DNA from: Sphingomonas taxi
GTDB lineage: Bacteria; Pseudomonadota; Alphaproteobacteria; Sphingomonadales; Sphingomonadaceae
DNA length: 64,000 nt
Direction of reading: 5' to 3'
Assembly (NCBI GenBank): GCA_003240625.1
Contig: QFMX01000004.1
Span: 1 to 64,000 of the forward strand
The notes beneath the pieces were generated by a model. The model was not told the DNA's origin. It saw only the letters and a program-made list of their open reading frames with translations, and did not search any database. Position numbers and translations under genes: made by a program. The first letter of the stretch is position 1. Every line of letters starts with the position of its first letter. This document shows positions 8,847 through 18,519 of the stretch, one piece after another.

Positions 8847-9435
8847 GATCGCTATCGAGAAGCGGCTCGGCGACGCGCTGATATCGCTGACGCTCGATGC
8901 AGGCGAGGGCGCGACCGTGCTGTTCGGTCCATCGGGGGTGGGCAAGTCGAGCGTCCTGAACATGGTCGCGGGGCTGCTCCGACCCGATCGCGGGCGGATC
9001 GCGATCGACGGCGAGACGCTGTTCGGCGACGGCATCGACGTCCCTCCCGAACGCCGTCGCGCGGGCTATGTGTTTCAGGAGGCGCGGCTGTTTCCGCACA
9101 TGCGCGTCCGCGCGAACCTGCTCTACGGCGTTCGCGGCGAGGCGGAACGGTTCGAGGACATCATCGGCTTTCTCGGCATCGGCCATCTCCTCGATCGCTG
9201 GCCCCGTACGCTGTCGGGCGGCGAGGCGCAGCGGGTGGCGATCGGCCGTGCGCTGCTCAGCCGGCCGCGGTTCCTGCTGCTCGACGAGCCATTGTCGTCG
9301 CTCGATCGCGCGCGGCGCGAAGAGATCATGCTGGCGATCGAGCATGTCCGCGACGTCATGCGCCTGCCGATCCTGATGGTCACGCACGACCCGGAGGAGG
9401 CCGAGCGGATCGGAAACCGGGTCGTGCGGATGTAG
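8836..9435 (+). CDS. modC: Molybdate ABC transporter ATPase, short form
   Basis: A 199-residue ABC ATPase powering molybdate uptake. It carries Walker A (FGPSGVGKS, about 33-41), a Q-loop region (GYVFQEARLFPHMRV), the signature LSGGEAQRVAIGRALL and Walker B FLLLDEPLSSLD, then VTHDPEEAERIG. Typical ModC proteins are about 350 residues and end in a MOP/TOBE domain that binds molybdate; this one stops after the nucleotide-binding domain. There is no sign of a frameshift, and the stop is followed by a strong bidirectional hairpin, so the short form looks natural. The start at 8836 overlaps modB. Confidence 0.9.
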   Translation: MSFEIAIEKRLGDALISLTLDAGEGATVLFGPSGVGKSSVLNMVAGLLRPDRGRIAIDGETLFGDGIDVPPERRRAGYVFQEARLFPHMRVRANLLYGVRGEAERFEDIIGFLGIGHLLDRWPRTLSGGEAQRVAIGRALLSRPRFLLLDEPLSSLDRARREEIMLAIEHVRDVMRLPILMVTHDPEEAERIGNRVVRM

Positions 9436-9464
9436 CGGTGTTGGCTGGCCAAGACGGGACCCAG

Positions 9465-9506
9465 ACTGGTCTGACGCCTTCGCGAGAGAGCAGGCGTCAG
9501 ACCAGT
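9465..9506. terminator. Bidirectional terminator between modC and the GH3 gene
   Basis: Perfect 15-bp arms (9465-9479 and 9492-9506, ACTGGTCTGACGCCT and its complement) enclose a 12-nt loop. The right arm covers the stop codon of the convergent glucosidase gene, so the hairpin can end transcription from both sides. Confidence 0.8.
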
Positions 9507-11728
9507 TCGAAGCTTCGTTTCTCGCCGTCGATCGAGCTGGTCGCGACCCAGAGATCGAACATCCCCGGCTCTACGACCCAATCGCCGTCGCCCCAGAAGC
9601 GGAGGTCTTCGCGCTTCAGGGTCAACGTCACGCGCTTCGATGCGCCGGGCGCCAGCGAGACGCGCGCGAAGCCCTTCAGTTCGCGAACCGGGCGGGTCCG
9701 GCTGGCGACGCGGTCGTGGATGTAGAGTTGGACCACTTCGTCGCCGGCTCGCTCACCGGTGTTGGTGACGGTGGCCGTTACGGCGAGCGTGTCTGTCATC
9801 CGCGCCGGCACGACGACGTTGGAAACCGCGAAACTGGTATAGCTCAGGCCATGACCGAACGGGTAGAGCGCCTCGTTCTTCGTTTCGCGGTAGCGTGACT
9901 TGTATTCCTGGCTGCCCGTATCCGGCGCCGGGCGGCCGGTATTCTTGTGGTTGTAGAAATAGGGTTCCTGCCCGCTTTCGTTGGGGAAGCTGGCGGACAG
10001 CTTGGCGGACGGATTGACGTCGCCGAACAGCACGTCGGCGATCGCGTTGCCGCTCTCGGACCCGAGGAACCAGGTCGCCACGATCGCGGGCGCATCCTTG
10101 ACGGCGCCGTGGAGCGCGAGCGCGCGGCCGTGGCGGAGCAGGACGATGACGGGCTTGCCGGTCGCGGCGACAGCTTCGGCGAGCGCCATCTGCGGCGCAG
10201 GGATTGTGATCTCGGTACGGGACTGCGCCTCGCCCGACATGAGTTGCGATTCCCCGACCGCGAGCAGGACGATGTCCGAGCTTTGCGCGGCGGCGACAGC
10301 TGCGGCGATCCCGCCGGGCAGGGGGGCTTCGATCTCCGATCCCTGCGCCGTGGTGACGGTCAGCCCACGCGCGCGCAGCCCTTGCGCGATCGAGACGTTG
10401 AGTTTCTCGTCGGCCATGAACGCCCAGGTGCCGACGACGTTCTTGCGATCCTCCGCGAACGGACCGATCAGCGCGATCCGGCCGGGGTTCTTCTTCAACG
10501 GCAACAGGTTGCCATCGTTCTTTAGCAGCACGATCGAACGCGCGCCGGCTTCGCGGCTGAGCTTCAGCATGGCGGGTGTCGAGACGCTGGTGCGTTCCGC
10601 CTTCTGGCTGACCGAGCGATAGGGGTTGTCGAACAGCCCGATCGCGTCCTTCAGATGCAGTACGCGCCGAACGCCTTCGTCGAGCCGTGCGAGCGGGACC
10701 TCGCCCTTCTCCACGAGATCGGGCAGCCACAGATTGAACAGGTTCGACTGCATGGCCATGTCCATGCCGGCCATGAACGCCTTCTTCGCGGCGTCGCGAC
10801 CGTCCTTGGCATAGCCATGCGCGATTAGTTCTTCGTCCGCGGTGTAGTCGCCGACCACCATCCCGCGGAACCGCCATTCGCCACGCAGGAGATCGGTCAT
10901 CAGCCAGTGATTCCCACTGGAAGGAACGCCGTCGATGTCGTTGAACGCGCTCATCAATGTCGCGACACCCGCGTCGACCGCGGCCTTGAACGGCGCGAGA
11001 TGGACCTCGTGCAGCGTTGCGGGGGAAATCTCGGTGAAATTGTAGTCCTGGCCGCCCGAGACTGCGCCATAGGCTGCGAAATGCTTGGCGCACGCGGCCA
11101 TCCGTGTCGGATCGCGCAGGTCGTCGCCCTGGAAACCGCGGACGCGAGCGCGAGCCAGCTGGATGCCGAGATACGGATCTTCGCCCGACCCTTCGGCAAC
11201 GCGACCCCAGCGCTGGTCGCGCGCGACGTCGACCATCGGCGCGAAGGTCCAGTGGATACCGAGCGCGGTGGTTTCCAACGCCGCAGCGCGCGCGGTGCGT
11301 TCCGCAAGGTCGGGATCGAACGCGCAGGCTTCGGCGATCGGCAGCGGATAGGCAGTGCGCAAGCCGTGGATGACGTCGCCGGCGAAGATCAGCGGGATCT
11401 TGAGCCGGGTGGCCATCGCCGCATCCTGCGCGGCCTTGGCGCCTGCATAGCCGACGCCGTTGAACAGCATACCGATCTGCCCGGTCTTGATCCGCGCGAT
11501 CTGCTCGGCGGCACCGCCGGTGGCGAGGCCGGGGTTGAAGGGAACGCCGATCGGCCGGATCTGGTCGGAGAAGCAGCTGAGCTGGCCGGCTTTCTCGGCC
11601 GGCGTCATCTTCGCGATCAGGCTTTCGATCCGGTCGTTCTGCGCGAACGCCGCGGTCGAGCCGAGCGACAGGCCTGCGATGGCCGCGCCGCCGGTCAGCA
11701 TCTGGCGGCGGTCTAGAATGGGCGACAT
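9497..11728 (-). CDS. bglX: Glycoside hydrolase family 3 beta-glucosidase (BglX-like), exported
   Basis: A 743-residue family 3 hydrolase that releases terminal beta-linked glucose or related sugars from oligosaccharides, probably in the periplasm. The N-terminus DRRQMLTGGAAIAGLSLG is a Tat-type signal (RR at 7-8). The catalytic barrel includes the substrate-binding CAKHFAAYG and the nucleophile region VVGDYTADEELIAHG. The second domain holds ALIGPFAEDRKNVVGTW, and a fibronectin-III-like domain near the end (GDEVVQLYIHD, RELKGF) completes the BglX layout. It is monocistronic between hairpins. Substrate preference cannot be read from the sequence. Confidence 0.92.
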   Translation of the reverse strand: MSPILDRRQMLTGGAAIAGLSLGSTAAFAQNDRIESLIAKMTPAEKAGQLSCFSDQIRPIGVPFNPGLATGGAAEQIARIKTGQIGMLFNGVGYAGAKAAQDAAMATRLKIPLIFAGDVIHGLRTAYPLPIAEACAFDPDLAERTARAAALETTALGIHWTFAPMVDVARDQRWGRVAEGSGEDPYLGIQLARARVRGFQGDDLRDPTRMAACAKHFAAYGAVSGGQDYNFTEISPATLHEVHLAPFKAAVDAGVATLMSAFNDIDGVPSSGNHWLMTDLLRGEWRFRGMVVGDYTADEELIAHGYAKDGRDAAKKAFMAGMDMAMQSNLFNLWLPDLVEKGEVPLARLDEGVRRVLHLKDAIGLFDNPYRSVSQKAERTSVSTPAMLKLSREAGARSIVLLKNDGNLLPLKKNPGRIALIGPFAEDRKNVVGTWAFMADEKLNVSIAQGLRARGLTVTTAQGSEIEAPLPGGIAAAVAAAQSSDIVLLAVGESQLMSGEAQSRTEITIPAPQMALAEAVAATGKPVIVLLRHGRALALHGAVKDAPAIVATWFLGSESGNAIADVLFGDVNPSAKLSASFPNESGQEPYFYNHKNTGRPAPDTGSQEYKSRYRETKNEALYPFGHGLSYTSFAVSNVVVPARMTDTLAVTATVTNTGERAGDEVVQLYIHDRVASRTRPVRELKGFARVSLAPGASKRVTLTLKREDLRFWGDGDWVVEPGMFDLWVATSSIDGEKRSFELV

Positions 11729-11762
11729 ATCCTGCTCCTGAGTCTTTGGAGCGGACTAGTCG

Positions 11763-11802
11763 CTGGACCACGGTTCCGCAAATCCGCGAAACCGTGGTCC
11801 AG
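11763..11802. terminator. Hairpin after htpG
   Basis: Perfect 13-bp arms (11763-11775 and 11790-11802) lie 5 nt beyond the htpG stop codon, in the gap before the GH3 gene start. They are placed to end htpG transcription. Confidence 0.7.
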
Positions 11803-11807
11803 GACGC

Positions 11808-13733
11808 TTACCCCAGCGCGCGGGTGAACAGGCGCGAGAGGCGGGCGGAGAAGGCGCGGGCGTCGAGCGGGCGCTCGCCGTCGGCGATCTGCGCTTCGTC
11901 GAACAGCAGGTGCGCGGCGTCCTCGCGCAGTGCCGTCTCGTCCTCGCCGAGCGCGGCGAGCTTGGCGATCAGGGCCGAGCGCGGGTTGATCTCCAGCACC
12001 GGCTTGGCGGCGGGCATGGCTTGGCCGCTCATGGCGAGGATGCGTTCGAGCTGCCGGTCCATGCCGCTATCCGCCGCAACGAGGCAGACGGCGCTGTCGG
12101 TGAGGCGCTCCGACGCGCGCACGTCGGATACTGCGTCGGCGAGCGTGGTCTTCACGAACGCGATGAAGTCCGCGACTTCGGGCGTGGTGTCGGCCGTCGC
12201 CGCTTCGGCGCCATCGATCAGCGGGATCAGGCTCAGATCGGCGGCGCCCTGCGTGACCGATTTGAACGGCTTGCCATCGGAATCGATGCCAGCCGTCACC
12301 CAGAACCCGTCGACCGAGTCCGGCAGCAGCAACACCTCGATCCCGCGAGCCCGGAACCCTTCGAGCTGCGGCGAGGCTTCGAGGCGGTCGAGATCGGTGC
12401 CGACCGCATAGTAGATCGCGGTCTGGTTGTCCTTCATCGCCGCGACATAGTCCGCGACCGAGCGCCAGGCGCCGCCCGAGGTCGTGGTCTTGAAGCGTGC
12501 CAGCTTGAGCAGCGCGTCGCGCCGTTCGAAATCCTCGTACAATCCTTCCTTCAGGACCGCGCCGAAATTCTCCCAGATCTTGGCGTACGCATCGGCATCG
12601 CGCGTCGCGAGCTTGTCGAGTTCGGCCAGCACGCGGCCTGTCACGCCCTTGCGGATCGCGGCGAGCATCGGGCTCTCCTGGATCATCTCGCGCGAGACGT
12701 TCAGCGGCAGGTCCGACGAATCGATCAACCCGCGCATGAAGCGGAGATAGCGCGGCAGGACTTCCGCGTCGTCGGTGATGAAGACCCGCTTCACGTACAG
12801 CTTCATGCGGCCGTTGCGGTCGGGATCGAACAGGTCGAACGGCTTGGCGCCCGGCACATAGGCGAGCACCGAATATTCGTGCAGTCCCTCCGCGCGGTAG
12901 TGGAGCGTCAGTGCGGGTTCATCGAACTGGCCGGAGACGCTGCGGTAGAAATCGGCATAGTCCTCGGTGCTGATCTCGGACTTGGGCTTGGTCCAGAGCG
13001 CGGCGCCGTCGGCGATATCGACCGGCTCGGCATCGGGCTTTTCGCGCAGCGTGATCGGGACGGGGACGTGGCCCGACTGGTCCTTGATCAGCCGTTCGAC
13101 CGTGAAGCGGTCGGTAAACGACGTCGCGTCCTCGAGTAGGTGCAAGACGACGCGGGTGCCGCGCGGCGGCGCTTCGGCGGTGTCGACCGGCGCGATCGTG
13201 TAGGTACCGAGGCCGTCCGACGACCAGACCGATGCCGTGTCTGCCCCGGCACGTCGCGAGATCACATCCACCTTCTCGGCGACCATGAATGCGGAATAGA
13301 AACCGACGCCGAACTGGCCGATCAACTGCGCACCTTCCGAGCCGGACGAGGCGGCGATGCGGTCCATGAACGCCTTGGTGCCCGACCGCGCGATCGTGCC
13401 GAGTGCTTCGCCCATGTCGTCGGCGGTCATGCCGATCCCATTGTCCTCGATCGTCAGCGTTTTGGCGTCGGGATCGAGCGTTATGGCGATCTGCGTGCGG
13501 GTTTCGTTCCCGAGCAGTTCGGGGGCGCTCAGCGCCTCGTAGCGCAGCTTTTCGCAGGCATCGGCCGCATTCGAAATCAACTCGCGCAGGAACACGGTCT
13601 TATCCGAATAGACCGAGTGCACCATCATGTGCAGCAGCCGCGCGACGTCCGCCTCGAACGCGTGGGTTGCGGGCGCGGACGTTTCGGTGACGGGAGCGGC
13701 GGGTTCGGCGGCGGGGGTGGTTTCGGTGGTCAT
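11808..13733 (-). CDS. htpG: Molecular chaperone HtpG (bacterial Hsp90)
   Basis: A 641-residue ATP-dependent cytoplasmic chaperone. The GHKL ATPase domain shows all family motifs: FLRELISNAADACEKLRYEA, DNGIGMT, GTIARSGTKAF and GQFGVGFYSAFMVAEKV. The middle domain includes LYVKRVFI and LPLNVSREMIQ. The N-terminus carries a short alanine/threonine/proline-rich extension before the conserved HAFEADVARLL. A candidate heat-shock promoter lies about 60 nt upstream. It is transcribed alone, with a hairpin behind it. Confidence 0.97.
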   Translation of the reverse strand: MTTETTPAAEPAAPVTETSAPATHAFEADVARLLHMMVHSVYSDKTVFLRELISNAADACEKLRYEALSAPELLGNETRTQIAITLDPDAKTLTIEDNGIGMTADDMGEALGTIARSGTKAFMDRIAASSGSEGAQLIGQFGVGFYSAFMVAEKVDVISRRAGADTASVWSSDGLGTYTIAPVDTAEAPPRGTRVVLHLLEDATSFTDRFTVERLIKDQSGHVPVPITLREKPDAEPVDIADGAALWTKPKSEISTEDYADFYRSVSGQFDEPALTLHYRAEGLHEYSVLAYVPGAKPFDLFDPDRNGRMKLYVKRVFITDDAEVLPRYLRFMRGLIDSSDLPLNVSREMIQESPMLAAIRKGVTGRVLAELDKLATRDADAYAKIWENFGAVLKEGLYEDFERRDALLKLARFKTTTSGGAWRSVADYVAAMKDNQTAIYYAVGTDLDRLEASPQLEGFRARGIEVLLLPDSVDGFWVTAGIDSDGKPFKSVTQGAADLSLIPLIDGAEAATADTTPEVADFIAFVKTTLADAVSDVRASERLTDSAVCLVAADSGMDRQLERILAMSGQAMPAAKPVLEINPRSALIAKLAALGEDETALREDAAHLLFDEAQIADGERPLDARAFSARLSRLFTRALG

Positions 13734-13775
13734 AAGATGTGGCAGGTCTCTTGCTGAAACGACTGCCGCGAGAGT

Positions 13776-13801
13776 TGGCTGGAGGTCAGTTCAAATTCAA
13801 G
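13776..13801 (-). promoter_or_regulatory. Possible RpoH (sigma-32) promoter of htpG
   Basis: On the minus strand CTTGAA (13801-13796) matches the sigma-32 -35 element, followed after 13 nt by a C-rich CCAGCC segment in place of the usual CCCCAT. It lies about 60 nt before the htpG start. The -35 match is good and the -10 match is weak. The remaining gap up to 14102 has no gene that I can support. Confidence 0.3.
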
Positions 13802-14061
13802 GGCCGGGCTTTCCTGCAAGCGCGGAGGCGGAACGGCGCGACGCGGTTCAGCCACTGTCAACGAAGATTTCATTTGCGTTACAGCGCGAAGCAATGTTCA
13901 ATCCGAATCAGCCAGTCAAAAGATGCAACGTGTCGAGATGACGCGCGTAAAGGAACTATCCGTTCTTTTCCGCACCTTATCCTGCGTCCGTCGTGACTGA
14001 CTAGGGGATGATGATCCTGCGAGGCCGCTGACCGGTTCGACCCGGCGGTGTTTCTGACGTT

Positions 14062-14087
14062 CGGCAAACCTTTGGGGAGGTTTGCCG
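14062..14087 (+). promoter_or_regulatory. Leader hairpin before the amine oxidase gene
   Basis: Perfect 9-bp arms CGGCAAACC and GGTTTGCCG around TTTGGGGA end 15 nt before the ATG. The loop contains GGGGA, which could be the ribosome site presented in a hairpin. A role in translation control is inference. Confidence 0.45.
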
Positions 14088-14102
14088 CATTCGGGGGCCT
14101 CG

Positions 14103-15731
14103 ATGATTACACGCGATACAGCAATTACGCGCCGGACTATTCTTGGAAGACTTGGCCTGATCGGCGGGCTGGGTGCCACGCTCGGCGCCATGCAGGCATT
14201 GGGACTGACGGGAGGATTGATCGGAACGTCGCATGCCGAAGCGCTTGCGACACTCACGCCGACACTTGGTAAGGGCGTCCATGTCGTCGTTCTCGGCGCG
14301 GGGATCGCCGGACTGACCGCCGCCTACGAACTCGAACAGGCAGGGTTTCAGGTGACCGTGCTGGAGGCGCGCGACCGGGTCGGTGGGCGCGCCTGGACGG
14401 TACGCGACGGCGACAAGATCGAGATGATCGGCGAGACGACGCAGACCGCCAAATTCTCCGACGGGATCTATTTCAACGCCGGACCGGCGCGGATCCCGAG
14501 TTTTCACCAGGGACTGATCGGCTATGCGAAGAAGTTCGACGTGCCGCTGGAAGTCGAGGTCAATTCGAGCCGCTCGGCCTATGTGATGGGCGAGAACGGC
14601 AGCAAGATCCGGATGCGTACCGCGATCAACGACATGCGCGGGCATATCGCCGAGTTGTTGGCCAAGGCGCTCAACCAGGGTGCGCTCGATCAGGCGGTGA
14701 CCGCCGCGGACAAGCAGAAACTGATGCCGTTCCTGAAGGCGTACGGCGATCTCGGCACCGACTATAGTTTCGCCGGCACCGAGCGATCGGGGTTCGGGAC
14801 GGCGCCGGGGGCTGGCGTCACCTTCTCGTCTGCGGGCAGCGCGGTGGCGCTCGACCAGTTGCTCGCCAACGAACGGCTGCCGATGACGCTGTTCGAAGAC
14901 AATCTCTACATGCAGGCGACGATGTTCGAGCCGGTTGGCGGGATGGACCGGATCCATGCGGGATTCGATCGCAACCTGCGCCGTCCTGCGATCCGCGGTG
15001 CCGAGGTGACGAAGATCCGCCACACGCCGCGCGGCGTCGAGGTGGTGTACCGCGACAAGGCGAGCGAAGTCGTCGATACGGTGAAGGCGGATTACATCAT
15101 CTGCACGATCCCGTTCCCGGTGCTCGCGACGATCGACACCGATTTCTCGCCCGCGTTGAAGAAGACGATCGCCGGCGTGGTGTACGATCACTCGAACAAG
15201 GTGGCGTTCGAGAGCCCGCGGTTCTGGGAACGCGAACAGATCTATGGCGGCATCTCGTTCGTGGGCGGCCCTACCACGCTGATCTGGTACCCCTCGGCCG
15301 GGTTGCATTCGGAGCGGGGCATGTTGCTCGGCTGCTATTCCTCGGGCCCGACCGCTGCGGAGTTCGCGAAGCGACCGATCGCCGAGCAGATCGCGTTCGC
15401 GCGCGGCGTCGTCGACCGGCTGCATCCCGGGCATGGCGCCGATCTGGTCAATGGGCTCGCGGTCAACTGGCACAAGATCCCGTATAGCCTGGGGCCTTGG
15501 CCGGACTGGAATGCGGGCAGCGCGAACGGCCGGCAGGAAGGGCATATCGACACGCCCGAGTTCCGCCTGCTGCAAAAGCCCGATGGGCGCGTCTATTTCG
15601 CCTCCGCCGCGCTCAGCCAGACGCCGGGCTGGCAGGAGGGCGGTATTCAGTCCGCGCAGGGCCAGGTGATGGCACTGGCCCAACGCGTGGCGGCACAGGC
15701 GAGCATCGAACGTCGAAGCCGCGCAGCATGA
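14103..15731 (+). CDS. Tat-exported flavin monoamine oxidase family protein
   Basis: A 542-residue flavoprotein of the monoamine/L-amino-acid oxidase family, which oxidises an amine to an imine with FAD and O2. I chose ATG 14103 because it gives a compact Tat signal (TRRTILGRLGLIGGLG, RR at 10-11); the frame is open further upstream. After about residue 60 comes the FAD site VVLGAGIAGLTAAYELEQAG, then VLEARDRVGGRAW, GPARIP and PVGGMDRI. SALSQTPGWQEGGIQSAQG at the end matches the C-terminal FAD contact. Next on the same strand are a TonB receptor and an exported RidA-like deaminase, which suggests periplasmic oxidation of an imported amine. The substrate is unknown. Confidence 0.87.
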   Translation: MITRDTAITRRTILGRLGLIGGLGATLGAMQALGLTGGLIGTSHAEALATLTPTLGKGVHVVVLGAGIAGLTAAYELEQAGFQVTVLEARDRVGGRAWTVRDGDKIEMIGETTQTAKFSDGIYFNAGPARIPSFHQGLIGYAKKFDVPLEVEVNSSRSAYVMGENGSKIRMRTAINDMRGHIAELLAKALNQGALDQAVTAADKQKLMPFLKAYGDLGTDYSFAGTERSGFGTAPGAGVTFSSAGSAVALDQLLANERLPMTLFEDNLYMQATMFEPVGGMDRIHAGFDRNLRRPAIRGAEVTKIRHTPRGVEVVYRDKASEVVDTVKADYIICTIPFPVLATIDTDFSPALKKTIAGVVYDHSNKVAFESPRFWEREQIYGGISFVGGPTTLIWYPSAGLHSERGMLLGCYSSGPTAAEFAKRPIAEQIAFARGVVDRLHPGHGADLVNGLAVNWHKIPYSLGPWPDWNAGSANGRQEGHIDTPEFRLLQKPDGRVYFASAALSQTPGWQEGGIQSAQGQVMALAQRVAAQASIERRSRAA

Positions 15732-15883
15732 CCGTCGAAACCAAGTCGCAATCGTTGCTTTGAAGTAACGATACCCGGAATTGCGACAATAAGGTTTCAG
15801 ATTGAGGTCGAATCGGTTGCATCTGATCCGTTTCCTCGCAATCCTGTGAATATCGAACACCAACAATATCGGAGACTATAGTT

Positions 15884-15938
15884 CGCAATCATGGATTGCG
15901 GGAATGATCGATCACGCAACGATGACTGAGATCATCGT
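15884..15938 (+). promoter_or_regulatory. Two inverted repeats upstream of the second TonB receptor
   Basis: CGCAATC-ATG-GATTGCG (15884-15900) and ACGATGA-CTGAGA-TCATCGT (15919-15938) are perfect 7-bp inverted repeats 50-105 nt before the receptor start. The first has the size of an operator dyad; the second could form a leader hairpin. No regulator gene is adjacent. The rest of the 258-nt gap is unusually AT-rich for the window, as expected of a promoter region. Confidence 0.4.
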
Positions 15939-15989
15939 GCGATTGGGAGAGATGCATGAACGGCGATCATCAATAAGGGGGGAGTCCTT

Positions 15990-18512
15990 ATGAAGACCGT
16001 TACCAGCATTTCACGTGGCGCACTTGCCGTAGCACTCGCAAGCCTGTCGACCGTCGCCGCGCATGCCCAAGCCGTCGAAGTTGCCGCCCAGGCCAGCGCG
16101 CCGGGCGACGACATCATCGTCACCGGCACCCGCGCCACCGGGATCACCGCTGCCGAAAGCGCCGCACCGATCAAGGTGCTCGACGCCGACCTGATGAGCC
16201 ATGTCGGCCAGCCGAACCTGAACCAGGTCCTGACACAGCTCGTGCCGTCGTTCACCGCGCAGGCCTTCGGTGGCGATACCGCCAACCTCACGCTGTCGGC
16301 GCGGTTGCGCGGGCTGAGCCCGAACCACGCGCTGGTGCTGATCAACGGAAAGCGACGGCATGGCACCTCGAACCTCGCCGTCCTCGGCGGACCGTACCAG
16401 GGCGCGGCGACCGCCGATCTCGATCTGATCTCGCCCTCCTCGATCAAGCGTATCGAAGTGCTCGAGGACGGCGCGGCGGCACAATATGGCTCGGACGCGA
16501 TCGCCGGCGTCATCAACATCATCCTCAAGGACGACAAGGAGGGCGGCGACGGTTACATCACCGCCGGCGAGAATTACGACACCGGCGGGCGTACCTATGC
16601 GGGCACGCTGCACCTCGCGACCAGGCTCGGCGATGCCGGCTTCATCAACGTCACCGGCTTCTACCGCTATCACGACTTCACGCAGGTCGGCGGGCTCGAT
16701 CGCCGCGTCACCGACATCAACGGCAATCTGCTGACCAGCACGTCCTCGCCGTCGATCACCGCGGTCCAGCAAAGCCTGTATCCGGGGATGGCCGGCTTCC
16801 CTTACGTCAACAAGATCAGCGGCGATGCGCAGTCTCGGCTGACAAACCTCCAATACAACTCGGCATATGATTTCGGCGGGGTCGAGGCCTATAGTTTCGG
16901 CACCTATTCGCGCCGGGTCGCCAGCGCCTACGAGAATGTCCGCGTGCCGACCCGCGTGTCGCGTACCGTCGGCGGCGTGACCACCTATTTCGATCCCGAC
17001 GGCGACAGCCCGGTCAACGGCTTCTCGCCGCGCGAGAAGATCCGCGAGGAGGACATGGCGTTTACCGGCGGCCTGCGCGGCGATGTCAGCGGCTTCCATT
17101 ACGACCTGTCGACGACGTTCGGGCAGGACAAGAACGAGATCTACACGATCGATTCCGCCAACGCGTCGCTCTACGCGGATACCGGCTTCACCCCGACGAC
17201 GTTCTACAACGGGTTCTTCAAATCGAGCGAATTCACCGCCAACGCCGACTTCACGCATGAGATCGAGGCGGGGATGGCCGCTCCGATCAACCTCGCCTTC
17301 GGCGGCGAATATCGCAAGAACGTGTACGAGATCGGCTCAGGCGATGCCGCCTCGATCTACAAGGAGGGCGGGCAATCCTATCCCGGTTTCCGGCCTTCGG
17401 ATGCGGGCGTCAACGGGCGTGAATCCCAGGCGGCCTATGTCGATGTCGCGCTGATGCCGATCGAGGGGCTGAAGGTGGACGTCGCCGGGCGCTACGAGCA
17501 TTATTCCGATTTCGGCAGCAAGTTCATCTACAAGGGCACGACGCGCTACGACTTCTCGGATGCGTTCGCGCTGCGGGGCACCTTCTCGACCGGCTTCCGC
17601 GCGCCGACGCTGGCGGAGTCGTTCTATTCGGCGACCAACGTCTCGCCGACCGCGGCCTTCGTCCAGTTGCCGGCCAATTCCGCCGCGGCGAAGCTGATCG
17701 GTTTCGACAATCTGAAGCCTGAAAAGTCGACCAACTACAGCCTCGGCACGGTCATCCGGCCGGTTCCGCGGCTGACGATCACGATCGATGCCTATCAGGT
17801 GAAGATCGAGGATCGCATTCTCGGCACGGGCTCGATCTTCGGGCAGGGCGGGGCGAGCAATTTCCCGATCGTCACGGCGGCGATCCTCGCCAATGGCAAC
17901 GTCCTCGATCCCACCGTCAGCCAGACCGGGATCAACATCTTCACCAACGGCGCCGATACCCGGACGCGCGGCATCGACCTCGTCGCGAGCTACGCCAGCG
18001 ATTTCGGCGATTACGGCAAGGCGACCTGGACGCTGTCGGGCAATTACAACAAGACCGAGATCACCAAGCTCGCCACGGCCCCCGCAGCGCTGGGCAACAT
18101 CTCGCTGTTCGACGCCGGTGCGCGTGCCAATATCGAGACCGCATCGCCGCGGGTGAAGGTGATCGGGTCGACCTTCTACTCGATCGATAAATTCTCGATG
18201 ACGCTGCGGGGCACGGTCTACGGAAAGAGTTCGTCCAAATACAGCCCGGACGGCGGGACGTTCTATACGCAAAAGGTCGGCACCGCGTTCATCGGCGATG
18301 TCGAACTGAACTTCAAGGCGACCGACGACCTCGAACTGTCGATCGGGGCGAACAACGTCTTCAACAAGCGGCCGCCGACGCTCGGCCTGGTGCCGGGGAC
18401 GACCAACAACACGCTGGTCGGCGGCGGCAACCAGCTCGACGCGCCGCTGACGTTCAGCCCGTACGGGATCAACGGCGGCTATTATTATGCGCGCATGAAC
18501 GTCAGTTTCTGA
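15990..18512 (+). CDS. TonB-dependent outer-membrane receptor
   Basis: An 840-residue receptor with a signal peptide (MKTVTSISRGALAVALASLS, cut after AHA or AHAQ), a TonB-box-like DDIIVTGTRA, a plug containing RLRGLSPNHALVLINGKRRH and EVLEDGAAAQYGSDAIAGVINI, and a long barrel ending in the aromatic YYYARMNVSF. GGGGGGAG stands 7 nt before the ATG at 15990. The NGKRRH subgroup is widespread in sphingomonads and xanthomonads, and substrates are mostly undefined. Its position between an exported amine oxidase and an exported RidA-like protein points to an amine or amino-acid derivative as ligand, which is inference. Confidence 0.94.
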   Translation: MKTVTSISRGALAVALASLSTVAAHAQAVEVAAQASAPGDDIIVTGTRATGITAAESAAPIKVLDADLMSHVGQPNLNQVLTQLVPSFTAQAFGGDTANLTLSARLRGLSPNHALVLINGKRRHGTSNLAVLGGPYQGAATADLDLISPSSIKRIEVLEDGAAAQYGSDAIAGVINIILKDDKEGGDGYITAGENYDTGGRTYAGTLHLATRLGDAGFINVTGFYRYHDFTQVGGLDRRVTDINGNLLTSTSSPSITAVQQSLYPGMAGFPYVNKISGDAQSRLTNLQYNSAYDFGGVEAYSFGTYSRRVASAYENVRVPTRVSRTVGGVTTYFDPDGDSPVNGFSPREKIREEDMAFTGGLRGDVSGFHYDLSTTFGQDKNEIYTIDSANASLYADTGFTPTTFYNGFFKSSEFTANADFTHEIEAGMAAPINLAFGGEYRKNVYEIGSGDAASIYKEGGQSYPGFRPSDAGVNGRESQAAYVDVALMPIEGLKVDVAGRYEHYSDFGSKFIYKGTTRYDFSDAFALRGTFSTGFRAPTLAESFYSATNVSPTAAFVQLPANSAAAKLIGFDNLKPEKSTNYSLGTVIRPVPRLTITIDAYQVKIEDRILGTGSIFGQGGASNFPIVTAAILANGNVLDPTVSQTGINIFTNGADTRTRGIDLVASYASDFGDYGKATWTLSGNYNKTEITKLATAPAALGNISLFDAGARANIETASPRVKVIGSTFYSIDKFSMTLRGTVYGKSSSKYSPDGGTFYTQKVGTAFIGDVELNFKATDDLELSIGANNVFNKRPPTLGLVPGTTNNTLVGGGNQLDAPLTFSPYGINGGYYYARMNVSF

Positions 18513-18519
18513 TTATCTG

